Shown piece after piece: positions 54,568 to 62,892 of a stretch of DNA of 64,000 nt. The stretch lies in NCBI RefSeq assembly GCF_025685425.1, contig NZ_JAGTAS010000058.1, positions 62,001-126,000 on the forward strand, given 5' to 3'. Numbering within the stretch: position 1 is the first letter of the stretch; the number at the start of each line of letters is the position of its first letter. The DNA is from Terriglobus albidus (GTDB taxonomy: Bacteria; Acidobacteriota; Terriglobia; Terriglobales; Acidobacteriaceae). A program made the position numbers and the translations under genes. The notes below the pieces were generated by a model. That model saw only the letters and a list, made by a program, of their open reading frames with translations. It was not told where the DNA came from and made no database searches.

Positions 54568-56730
54568 CTATTCTTCCTCTTCTTCGACTGGCCGCCTGGC
54601 TGTTGCCACGATCTTCTCCGCCACCGGTTGCGGAACGATATCGTAGTGATCCATCTCCATACGGAAGCTGCCCCGGCCCTGGGTCAGAGAAGTAAGGGTC
54701 GTGCCGTAGCTAAGCATCTCCGCCATAGGAACCTCGGCTCGAATCAAGGTGTGTTTTCCGTGGCTCTCCATGCCCTGGACGCGTCCCCTGCGTCCATTCA
54801 AGTCGCCCATGAGCGCTCCGGCAAACTCCTCCGGAGCTTCAATCTCTACGTGCATGATTGGTTCCAATAAAGCAGGCTTGGCTTGTTCCATGCATTTGCG
54901 GAAGGCTAGTCTTCCCGCCATCTTGAAGGACATTTCGTTGGAATCGACATCGTGGTAACTGCCGTCGTACAGAATCACCTTAAAGTCGACGACCGGATAG
55001 CCGGCCAGGTAGCCGCGAGCTGCTGATTCCAGAATGCCTTTCTCCACGGCGGGAACGAATTGCCTTGGGATTGAGCCACCAAAGATGTCGTTCACGAATT
55101 CAAATCCGCCTCCACGAACCAGGGGCTCCATTTTGATTTTGCAATCGCCGAATTGGCCGTGACCGCCAGTCTGCTTTTTGTGGCGACCCTGAGCATCCGC
55201 CCGTCCGCGAATGGTCTCGCGATAAGGGACCTTGGGAGCCTTCAGCGTGACCTCCGTGTGGTAGCGCCGTTTGAGCTTGGAGACGATGGCCTCGATATGC
55301 GGCTGCCCGGAGCCGGCCAACAGAAATTCGTTCGTCTGTGGGTCACGGAAGAAGCGAATCAGCAAATCTTCTTCCATGAGCTTGTGAATAGCCGGAGCCA
55401 GCTTATCTTCGTCGGCACGCGTTTTTGGTTCAATGGCATAGGTCATCGCCGGTTCGGGCATGGTGAGGGGTTGGAGGAAGATGTCCTGCCCCTTCGCCCC
55501 CAGCGTGTCTCCGGTAAGAGTGACACGCAGCTTAGCAACCGCGCCAATATCTCCGGCATGGAGTTCGCTGACTTCGACGGCCTTTCGGCCCTGCATGATG
55601 CTTAGGTGAGCCAGGCGCTCCTGTTCCTTGCGGGAATAGTTTTCAACCGTAGCGTCGTTCTTGACCATTCCGCTGATCACCTTGAAGAAAGAGATTCTGC
55701 CCGAAAAGGGATCGGTCATGGTCTTGAAAACGTAGAGTGCCAATGGCTGCTGGTCATCGACATGGCGCACAACCAGCTCATCCGTGGCTTCGCCGCCATT
55801 GCTGTTACCGTCGCCGTTGGCGTGAACGGCAACAGCCTGTTTTTTAAGGGAACGTGCCGCCACCGGCTCGCGCTCGATCGGAGCAGGAGCGTAGACCTTC
55901 AGAAAGTCGAGCAGATGGTCCGTGGCAACATTGCGGCCTCCACTGGTGTAGAGCACCGGGAAGATCCGGTCTTCGCGAATGGCTTCATGAAGCGCAGTAA
56001 TCAGGTGCTGCTCCGGGATGGTGCCTTGGCGGAAGAACTCTTCCATGAGTTCGTCTTTGCCTTCCGCGACCAGTTCGACCAAGGCCTCGTGGGCTTCCTT
56101 CGCCCGGGTATGCAAGGGGCCGGGAATCTCGCCGATCTTCCCTCGTCCGTCACCATCTGGGGTGTAGTAGAAGGCCTCCATGGTGACCAGATCGACGACT
56201 CCGTGAAAACCCGATTCATCGACGATGGGGAGCTGAACGGGAACGAGGTGACGTCCCCAGCGCTCACGCATGTCTTCCAGCATGGCCTCCCGTCCGCTGT
56301 AGCTATCGGCTTTGGGATGGTCGACCTGATTGATGACGACAACGCGAGGAAGATCGAACTCCTCCGCGTATTTCCAAACGCGTTCCGTAACGGTTTCTAT
56401 GCCATTCTGCGCATTGATCACCACGACGGCCGATTCGACCGGCACCATGGCCGCGCGTGCTTCGTGACAGAACATGTGGAACCCGGGAGTATCGAGAAAA
56501 TTGATCTTGACGCCTTGCCACTCCGCGAAGGCAACGGCATTTTGCATAGTTGTTCGTCTGGCAACTTCTTCTTCGTCGTAGGCGGTAACGGCTGTTCCGT
56601 CTTCAACCCGTCCTGGCTTGTCGGTCATTTTGGCGGCATGCAGCAACGCGGAAATCAAGGTTGTCTTTCCACTGTGCGCATGCCCAACTACAGCTACGTT
56701 GCGGATCTCACTTCCCTGGTACGTTTTCAT
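54568..56730 (-). CDS. EF-G-like translational GTPase (EF-G2 type)
   Basis: A 720-residue protein with the five-domain plan of elongation factor G. AAGGAG stands 8 nt before ATG 56730. The G1 loop is GHAHSGKTT (16-24). The G3 motif is DTPGFHMF, with Phe84 in place of the catalytic His of DTPGH; G4 reads NQVD (134-137) instead of NKxD. An acidic or flexible insert (HANGDGNSNGGEATDE) lies before domain II. Domain IV has GRADAQGRHKKQTGGHGQFG, and the C-terminus ends in a run of glutamates. These changes match the EF-G-like paralogues (EF-G2/FusA2) rather than the housekeeping factor. Whether it hydrolyses GTP on the ribosome is uncertain. Confidence 0.87.
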   Translation of the reverse strand: MKTYQGSEIRNVAVVGHAHSGKTTLISALLHAAKMTDKPGRVEDGTAVTAYDEEEVARRTTMQNAVAFAEWQGVKINFLDTPGFHMFCHEARAAMVPVESAVVVINAQNGIETVTERVWKYAEEFDLPRVVVINQVDHPKADSYSGREAMLEDMRERWGRHLVPVQLPIVDESGFHGVVDLVTMEAFYYTPDGDGRGKIGEIPGPLHTRAKEAHEALVELVAEGKDELMEEFFRQGTIPEQHLITALHEAIREDRIFPVLYTSGGRNVATDHLLDFLKVYAPAPIEREPVAARSLKKQAVAVHANGDGNSNGGEATDELVVRHVDDQQPLALYVFKTMTDPFSGRISFFKVISGMVKNDATVENYSRKEQERLAHLSIMQGRKAVEVSELHAGDIGAVAKLRVTLTGDTLGAKGQDIFLQPLTMPEPAMTYAIEPKTRADEDKLAPAIHKLMEEDLLIRFFRDPQTNEFLLAGSGQPHIEAIVSKLKRRYHTEVTLKAPKVPYRETIRGRADAQGRHKKQTGGHGQFGDCKIKMEPLVRGGGFEFVNDIFGGSIPRQFVPAVEKGILESAARGYLAGYPVVDFKVILYDGSYHDVDSNEMSFKMAGRLAFRKCMEQAKPALLEPIMHVEIEAPEEFAGALMGDLNGRRGRVQGMESHGKHTLIRAEVPMAEMLSYGTTLTSLTQGRGSFRMEMDHYDIVPQPVAEKIVATARRPVEEEEE

Positions 56731-57364
56731 GGATGTTCTCCTTTGCATGGATCAAGTTCTTCCACCGCTGTGCATAGCCAGACTGGCCATGCAGTATATG
56801 GCGGCTGCGCGACGGTGGGGTGGATTTTGCCGGGGTCAAGACGCGAGGAACGAACTGTACAGAACGTACTAGAGAGACGAGCAACGAAGAGATCGGGAAA
56901 ATCCGCCCCGTCCCTGCGGGTTGTGGCAAAAATGAGGCCATACTGCACTCCCCAAAGACACCGTCCATCGCGGGCGAACCATGCTTACACAAAAGCCGGT
57001 TCATTGGAATATAAGCGTCAAGATTTGGAGCGCCCCACCCGGCTTCCCAAGGGAGACCGACCGAGGCAGATCGCTGATGGCGTGCCAGCTATAACGCTGT
57101 ATCACTGTGGTGCCCAGAGGCGAGTTGCCTCACAAACCTTTCGGGTCCGCGGATTTCAACTTCGCCAAGTCTGTCGATTACCCTTTATTTTCAGTTATTT
57201 ACTTTCGAAACATGTAAGAGAAATATGCCCATCCGAACGGACACACGGCCTGCGGAAATGGCCCGAACGAATTGGGTGACTATGGCGGCGAACCGTTGAC
57301 CGGATTCACGCGATGATTAGACATTCTGAACGTTGTGGCCAGTTCCCGATCGATATTGTCGTTT
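56731..57364. other. Intergenic region upstream of the EF-G-like gene
   Basis: About 630 bp with no supported gene on either strand. Long plus-strand frames crossing it are antisense shadows of the EF-G-like gene and lack ribosome sites. It must carry the promoter for the EF-G-like gene on the minus strand and the end of the GH28 transcript. No clear hairpin or RNA motif was recognised. Confidence 0.4.
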
Positions 57365-59038
57365 CTATGTGGACAGGTTTCCGCTTGCGAACACAGCACT
57401 CGGTAGCACGCTGCCATCAATCTGAATTCCCTTTTCTGCATGATGGAGGTCACAATTTGAAACCACGAGTCCATCTGTGGCTGCGCCCTCGACCGCAAGA
57501 AAGAGGCCGGTTTTGGCGGGCGCCGATGCTCCGGATATCCACGTATCTTTTGTGTTCGTAACCTTGATGAGCGGTTCCGCTCCGACGATCGCAGCGCTTG
57601 TGAATCCGGTGATCCGTGCGCCGTTCACCTGGTCAAACATAATAGCCGGTCGAGTTTCTCCTGCAGTTGCCGCGAGCGATATGTCTGCTAATTTGAGCCC
57701 ACGGACATGACGCGCATAGAGTCCCGAAACCGGTAGCATTCCAAACATCCGCGCCTCCGGATATCCACGTTCCATCTCAGGAACAACATGCCCTATCCAC
57801 TCCTGTCGAGCCGGCAATACATTTTCTATTCGAATATTTGAGAGCGACACATCCTCAACCATAAGCTCCGGAACCCCAGTGATGGAGCTCGCTAAAACCG
57901 TCTCGGATGCCTGAATACCATCGATCATTACCCCGCGCAAACGAGGCCGCACAGACGTACGCGGTTGCGAACGCTCGCCGAGGCGTATAAAGATCGGTGT
58001 TCTCGTGCGTTGCATCTGAATCCCTGAAATGGCTACCCCTTCGATCCATCCGCCATCAACAACTTCCAGGGCAATTCCAGAGATCACTCTATTTTTGAGA
58101 GCGCCGGGATCGCTATAGACCGCGGAGTTGGAAAAGGTAATGTTTTCAAAACCTCCAATCGATCCGATTCCGATCTTGAAGCCGTTACAACATGTTGTTA
58201 GAACGCAATTGGTAACAGTGATATTTCGTGCTAACCGCGGGCCTTCTCCGGTAGGGTCCTCGCTTTTCAAACAGATGGCATCATCTCCGGTTTCGATCGA
58301 GCAGTTTGAAATAAATACATTCTGACAACCGTCCATATCCAAACCATCTGTGTTGATACCGGTTATTGGGTTCTTTATTGTTACCCCCTGAATCGACACG
58401 TTCTCGCAATTGATCATGCTCACAGTCCAGCCGGGTGAGTTTTCGATGCGAAGGTCCTCGATTTTCAGCCAGCGACATTTGACAAACTGCAGCATCGGAC
58501 TCGGGCGGCCGGAATCCTTGGGCCTCCACGCAAGCGAAGCCACTTCCGCCCATTCGTTGTCTGCGCTTGCCGGCGGCCTACCGGAAGGCTGCCAGAAATG
58601 GGAGCCTTGACCGTCAATCCGCCCCGGGCCGGCGAGGCATACATTGTCAGCTTCTTTGGCGTAGATCAAAGATCTTGGCTTCGTATTTCCAGTGCGAAAG
58701 ATCTCACCAACCTCATCGTAGTCATTCAGCTCTAAGCTTCCTCGAATCACAGAGCCGGCTTCGAGATACAACGTGACATTGCTTTTGAGATGGAGCGTGC
58801 CAGATCTATAGACGCCGGGCCGAAGATAGACGACGCCACCACCGGACCGCGCGCAGGCATCAATCGCAGCATTGATTGCGGATGAGTCGAGGGTCCTACC
58901 ATCCCCCGTTGCGCCGAAATGCATAGGATCGAAGAGCGAGGGGACTACTCCACTGTGTGGTGTTTCGGACGCAACTGTGTGGCCCTGTACAGTCGATGCG
59001 AAAGCACCTGTCAACATGAGCATCTGTCTTCTATTCAT
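57365..59038 (-). CDS. GH28-family polygalacturonase-like protein
   Basis: A 557-residue right-handed parallel beta-helix protein of glycoside hydrolase family 28. The start is ATG 59038 (a GTG lies just before at 59041). The N-terminus MNRRQMLMLTGAFASTVQG carries an Arg-Arg signal, probably Tat or Sec export. Family motifs are FGATGDGRTLDSSAINAAID, NTDGLD (about 229-234) and the aspartate pair in TGDDAICLKS (252-253), the catalytic acids of GH28. The usual GHG catalytic-His block is replaced by NGFKIGIGSIGG. That variant suggests an atypical member such as an exo-acting or non-pectinase GH28. It presumably attacks pectin-type side chains. Confidence 0.83.
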   Translation of the reverse strand: MNRRQMLMLTGAFASTVQGHTVASETPHSGVVPSLFDPMHFGATGDGRTLDSSAINAAIDACARSGGGVVYLRPGVYRSGTLHLKSNVTLYLEAGSVIRGSLELNDYDEVGEIFRTGNTKPRSLIYAKEADNVCLAGPGRIDGQGSHFWQPSGRPPASADNEWAEVASLAWRPKDSGRPSPMLQFVKCRWLKIEDLRIENSPGWTVSMINCENVSIQGVTIKNPITGINTDGLDMDGCQNVFISNCSIETGDDAICLKSEDPTGEGPRLARNITVTNCVLTTCCNGFKIGIGSIGGFENITFSNSAVYSDPGALKNRVISGIALEVVDGGWIEGVAISGIQMQRTRTPIFIRLGERSQPRTSVRPRLRGVMIDGIQASETVLASSITGVPELMVEDVSLSNIRIENVLPARQEWIGHVVPEMERGYPEARMFGMLPVSGLYARHVRGLKLADISLAATAGETRPAIMFDQVNGARITGFTSAAIVGAEPLIKVTNTKDTWISGASAPAKTGLFLAVEGAATDGLVVSNCDLHHAEKGIQIDGSVLPSAVFASGNLST

Positions 59039-59062
59039 CACAATCTTTCAAATGGCGGCAAT

Positions 59063-59174
59063 AGAGCATTTTCCCTGTTGCTGGGTTTTCGGAAGTGTGT
59101 GCGGCGGCGTTTTCATTGCGGAAAACACCCATAGATGCGGATGCTCTGGACTACCCTCACAGGGAAAATACTCC
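59063..59174 (+). repeat. 112-bp inverted-repeat element, subtype B, copy 3
   Basis: It begins AGAGCATTTTCCCTGTTGCTGG, as copy 2 does, and ends AGGGAAAATACTCC, a slightly decayed form of the expected right end. The central hairpin GGCGTTTTC/GAAAACACC has one changed base. It lies about 25 bp upstream of the GH28 start codon, between GH28 and the beta-helix gene, so it could influence GH28 expression. Confidence 0.8.
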
Positions 59175-59233
59175 AGCCTGCGTGGGATTTGATGCCCCAC
59201 GCAGGCCATTCTGAAGAAATAGTCGCGAATCTC

Positions 59234-60550
59234 CTATTTTGTAAAGTAGCTATTCCACTGGACAACGTTGCCGGAACCACCCAGCAGTATGTCGGTTCCC
59301 ACAACATAGCCATTGGTATCCTTCTGCGTCAGATTGGGGTAATTGATAGCAGCGGAATTGGGCTGAATGCGGTTGTTACCAAAATTATTGCTCCAGGTAC
59401 CGTTCTGACCAGGCCCGCCTACCGTATAGTTCGCGGTCCCCGACCCTAACTCCACACCATAGTGACCGTTCTGAAAGAAGGCGTTGCCATAGACCGTTCC
59501 AGTGTCGATGACTCCGTTGGTGCCGACCTGGGTTGCGATACCATCCCAATCGTTATAGGTAAACAAACAGTTAAGAATGTTCACATTGGTGATGCTGGTG
59601 CCGACTGCATATAACTGAATGCCATCGCTTGCATTGCCTCTGAGAACGCAGTTGTCAATCGTGACATTGCTTACATTGTCTGTTCCCTGCGGTTCAATAT
59701 CGATGCCATCTCCGGGAGCTGTTCCGCTGGTATAGCTGAACTCCGAGTCATAGACGGAGATGGAATCGCCTGCAGTGATACTCAAACCCTGCCGCCGATT
59801 CCCCGTAGAAACCACATCGCAGAGAACGACGTCAGACGGGGCAGCACCGCTGTTGCTACCAATACAGATGCCATCCCCGGTGCAATCTGAAACCATTGTT
59901 CCTCGGATCGTTACGCCAGTCACTCCGAGAAGCTGGATTCCATGGCACCACTCATCCGTTCCGGTACTAAGACCAGAATAGACATGGGTATAGCGCTCTC
60001 CAACAAGCCATCCATTGGCAATCTCAACATCGTGGACTCCAACACCATACATCATGTATGCCCGGTTAGTGATCTTGCTGGGGTCTCGATTGATTGTCAT
60101 CGCCTGCAACTTCACGCCCGGTTTAAATTGAAGACGTACATTGGAATTCAGCCGAATCCCATAAGAGGTCGAGCCGCTTACGACTACATTCGCCTGCGGA
60201 TCGATCATGTAGATGCAGCGATTTTTTCCTGCCGTCTTTTGCCAGGGGATGATGACCGTTCCACCGTTCGATCCCAAACTGTCAATCGCAGTCTGGATAG
60301 CACCCGAACAATCTAATTGTTCCGTAGTATCGAGACCACTGACGATCACGGACGCCGTTCCAATTGCCCGCGACGGCAGCACTCTGTTGGGGATAGGCTG
60401 GCGGACGTCTTGCTCTGATGCTGCTTCCACTTTTGTGGGCGATGCGACTTCTTCTACCGCAACGGGGATTGCCGCCGCCAAAGGTAAGGTCAAAGCCAAT
60501 GAACCGGATTGGCCGAGGAACTTTCTCCGAGATGTTTCAAGCTTCTTCAT
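59234..60550 (-). CDS. Tat-exported right-handed beta-helix protein
   Basis: A 438-residue secreted protein. ETSRRKFLGQSGSLALTLPL is a clear twin-arginine signal. The body is a Gly/Asn/Asp-rich parallel beta-helix with repeated coils such as NVTIDNCVLRGNASDGIQLYAVG (part) and NVNILNCLFTYNDWDGIATQVG, the architecture of pectate lyases and polysaccharide-modifying enzymes (PF13229-like). I find no catalytic residue set that fixes the reaction. It precedes GH28 on the same strand, with a subtype-B element between, and may act on the same polysaccharide. Confidence 0.8.
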   Translation of the reverse strand: MKKLETSRRKFLGQSGSLALTLPLAAAIPVAVEEVASPTKVEAASEQDVRQPIPNRVLPSRAIGTASVIVSGLDTTEQLDCSGAIQTAIDSLGSNGGTVIIPWQKTAGKNRCIYMIDPQANVVVSGSTSYGIRLNSNVRLQFKPGVKLQAMTINRDPSKITNRAYMMYGVGVHDVEIANGWLVGERYTHVYSGLSTGTDEWCHGIQLLGVTGVTIRGTMVSDCTGDGICIGSNSGAAPSDVVLCDVVSTGNRRQGLSITAGDSISVYDSEFSYTSGTAPGDGIDIEPQGTDNVSNVTIDNCVLRGNASDGIQLYAVGTSITNVNILNCLFTYNDWDGIATQVGTNGVIDTGTVYGNAFFQNGHYGVELGSGTANYTVGGPGQNGTWSNNFGNNRIQPNSAAINYPNLTQKDTNGYVVGTDILLGGSGNVVQWNSYFTK

Positions 60551-60762
60551 TTCTGCGTCTCCTCTTGGATGAAATGCGTATTTGCATGAATCATTCGTGC
60601 TATGTACGTGCCGTCTTTGTCAGATCGGAAAAGCATTTGTGATGACATCCGGTGATGCACATTACTTACAAGCAGCCAAAGTGAAACAAGGCCTTCGCCG
60701 AGAGGTACAGATTTCGCTTCACGGAAATCCTGTGTCATTGAGCGCGGTGAATTGAGATGGGG

Positions 60763-62736
60763 TCAGGGTTCGATGCGGACCCGTGAGCCAAGGGCGCGTG
60801 TGAGATCTGGAACGTCAAAGTCGCGCAACACACCGGGAACAATCACTTCGGGTGAAATCTTGAAGAGCGGCAATTGGGTCATTGCGAGATAGGACATCGG
60901 CTGCTTATCGCACGCTACTGTATGGATGTGCGGTTCAATCGTCGCCGCGAAAAGTCCGACGTTGCAGGCAAAACCCGAAGTGTGTAACGAAATCGCGTTC
61001 GGATCGACGTCCGGTCTCGAGCTGAGATAGCGAAACGCGCTCAACACGTCCAGCGTCTGCATGCCTGGAACCGGCTTGCCTACCAGGATCGCGTGCATCG
61101 CGAGCTGGTAATCGCTCCGATAACCGGAGATCATTCGGTTGGGCGTCGCGCTTTCGCCCCAACCGCGCGGATCGATTGCCAACACGACATTGCCCTGCTC
61201 AACCATTCTCTGAATGGGGCCCTCGGTCACGGTATCCGCCATCATGCCGGAGGGATTGATGTAGAGAATTGCAGGCCTGCGCGCCGCCATCCCTGAAGGC
61301 TCGAACAAAAGAGCCGGTACGGTGATGCCAGGCTCTGTGTGGATCTCCAGCTTCTTTCCCGTCAGAGTCCCTTGCGTGTAGGTGCCTGTCGTTTCCACAT
61401 CCGGCTCCTTCACGAATTCTGGAAGGCCCAAGCGCTGTCGCACCCGTTCAGCAAGCTCTGCCGGGCTCCCTTGAAAAGGCCTTGACCGTAGGTGTTCCGC
61501 CAGAGAGGCATTCAGGGATTGCACGGTCTGGGCATCGGGATAACTTGTGAGAACCTGGCCGGTCACAGTGGCATTCAGAGCTGCCGGGCTATCCACCTCC
61601 ACGTCTGCTTCTTCCGAAGAACCAGGGCTCCCCTTCAGCCAGCGCGAGAGCCATGTGTATGCGGCAATGCGCCGCGGCTTCGACCATCCATGAGGATCAT
61701 CCGCTTCGAAGAGTGCAAGATTATCCGTCTTACCCAAGAGGTCGAATGTGTGCCGTGCTTCGTCAAACGTTGCGTGCGCCCCTGCGATCGGGAAAAAGTC
61801 ACGTGTCGCAACTTCCATTTCAACGGGCCGGGGAGCGATGTTCGTCAGAAAATCTGCATAGTCGAGATGGTCAGCTAGAAAATGATCGAATACTTGTTCG
61901 GAATCCTGCGGTCCTGGATCCGCCCACATCGCATCCCAGGCACTGAGATAACACGAGATGATGGAAGTGGCGACTCTCTCATCGAGCGTGGAGATATACG
62001 CAGACTGCGTGCCGCCTCCGGAGTTCCCTGCGACGCCAATTCGTGTTTTGTCCACATCCTCCCTGGACTGGAGATAGTCGATGCCACGCATGCCATCCCA
62101 GATGAAATACCGTGCAATGTTCGTGCCTGTGAGCAGCACAGGCAGGCCGTCAGCCATGTGCTCCGGTGTCCCGCCAATCTGTAGCAACGGCCGGCGGGTT
62201 GTTGGATCGAGATGCTCGATGCGCTCGCCCTGTCCGACAGGATCAATGGCCAAAACCAGAAATCCTCTCCTTACAAGGGAGACCCATACCGTCTGATACC
62301 CGGCGAAGGATTTACCATCTCCACTGTGCCCCGCGAGTCCCAACACCGCTGGGAATGGCTTCTTCGCGTTCTTTGGAACATAGACACTCCCGGTCACGTA
62401 GAAGCCAGGCAGACTTTGATAAACCAGCTTTTGCACCACGTAATCCGGATGTTCGATGGTTCCGGTAACCTGGGCGTGCAGTGGCGTCCTTTCGGGAAGC
62501 CCACCAAGTTCCTGAAGCAACATACGCCGGATATAGGCTTGTCGGGCGATTACGCCCTTTCCATCCTTGATGTTGCTCACTTCTTTACGGCGGGCTGCAA
62601 GATCCTGCCTGGCGATGTTGGCAAGATAGGCATCGGTTTGCGCGGAATAGTCCGGCGCGGTTTTTGCCGCTGTCTGACCGCACGCCGAGATACCTATCAT
62701 CACACCAAACAGACAACCTACGAGGGTACGGATCAT
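60763..62736 (-). CDS. Tandem alpha/beta-hydrolase lipoprotein, acetylesterase-like
   Basis: A 657-residue protein from ATG 62736 (GAGG about 9 nt upstream); a longer frame runs to 62829. MIRTLVGCLFGVMIGISAC ends in a lipobox-like ISAC (Cys19), so it is probably a lipoprotein. The first alpha/beta hydrolase domain (about 90-375) has the nucleophile elbow GVAGNSGGGTQ (Ser239), Asp313 in TRDFFPIAG and His349 in DDPHGWS. A second related domain (about 465-657, AILYINPSGMM, VVLAIDPRGWGES) has LHTSGFA in place of a normal elbow and lacks an obvious acid/His pair, so it looks degenerate. It resembles acetyl xylan esterase/dienelactone hydrolase types and may deacetylate pectin or xylan. Confidence 0.8.
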   Translation of the reverse strand: MIRTLVGCLFGVMIGISACGQTAAKTAPDYSAQTDAYLANIARQDLAARRKEVSNIKDGKGVIARQAYIRRMLLQELGGLPERTPLHAQVTGTIEHPDYVVQKLVYQSLPGFYVTGSVYVPKNAKKPFPAVLGLAGHSGDGKSFAGYQTVWVSLVRRGFLVLAIDPVGQGERIEHLDPTTRRPLLQIGGTPEHMADGLPVLLTGTNIARYFIWDGMRGIDYLQSREDVDKTRIGVAGNSGGGTQSAYISTLDERVATSIISCYLSAWDAMWADPGPQDSEQVFDHFLADHLDYADFLTNIAPRPVEMEVATRDFFPIAGAHATFDEARHTFDLLGKTDNLALFEADDPHGWSKPRRIAAYTWLSRWLKGSPGSSEEADVEVDSPAALNATVTGQVLTSYPDAQTVQSLNASLAEHLRSRPFQGSPAELAERVRQRLGLPEFVKEPDVETTGTYTQGTLTGKKLEIHTEPGITVPALLFEPSGMAARRPAILYINPSGMMADTVTEGPIQRMVEQGNVVLAIDPRGWGESATPNRMISGYRSDYQLAMHAILVGKPVPGMQTLDVLSAFRYLSSRPDVDPNAISLHTSGFACNVGLFAATIEPHIHTVACDKQPMSYLAMTQLPLFKISPEVIVPGVLRDFDVPDLTRALGSRVRIEP

Positions 62737-62892
62737 CACAAAGGTCCTCATCTTAGGTAAGTGGTTTTCGAACCGATCGATCGCAAAGTGCCCATAAGCC
62801 ATTCGAGCTATGGCCGCCGTTCTTCTCAATTCCCCCTCCGGTGCATGGCAAACAATCTTTCCGCCACGCCCGGAGGGGCATTCGTTCTCGGC

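Noticed and set aside
55606-57279. 557-codon plus-strand open frame
   Set aside because: It is antisense to the EF-G-like gene over most of its length, has no recognisable domain or ribosome site, and arises from codon bias of the real gene.
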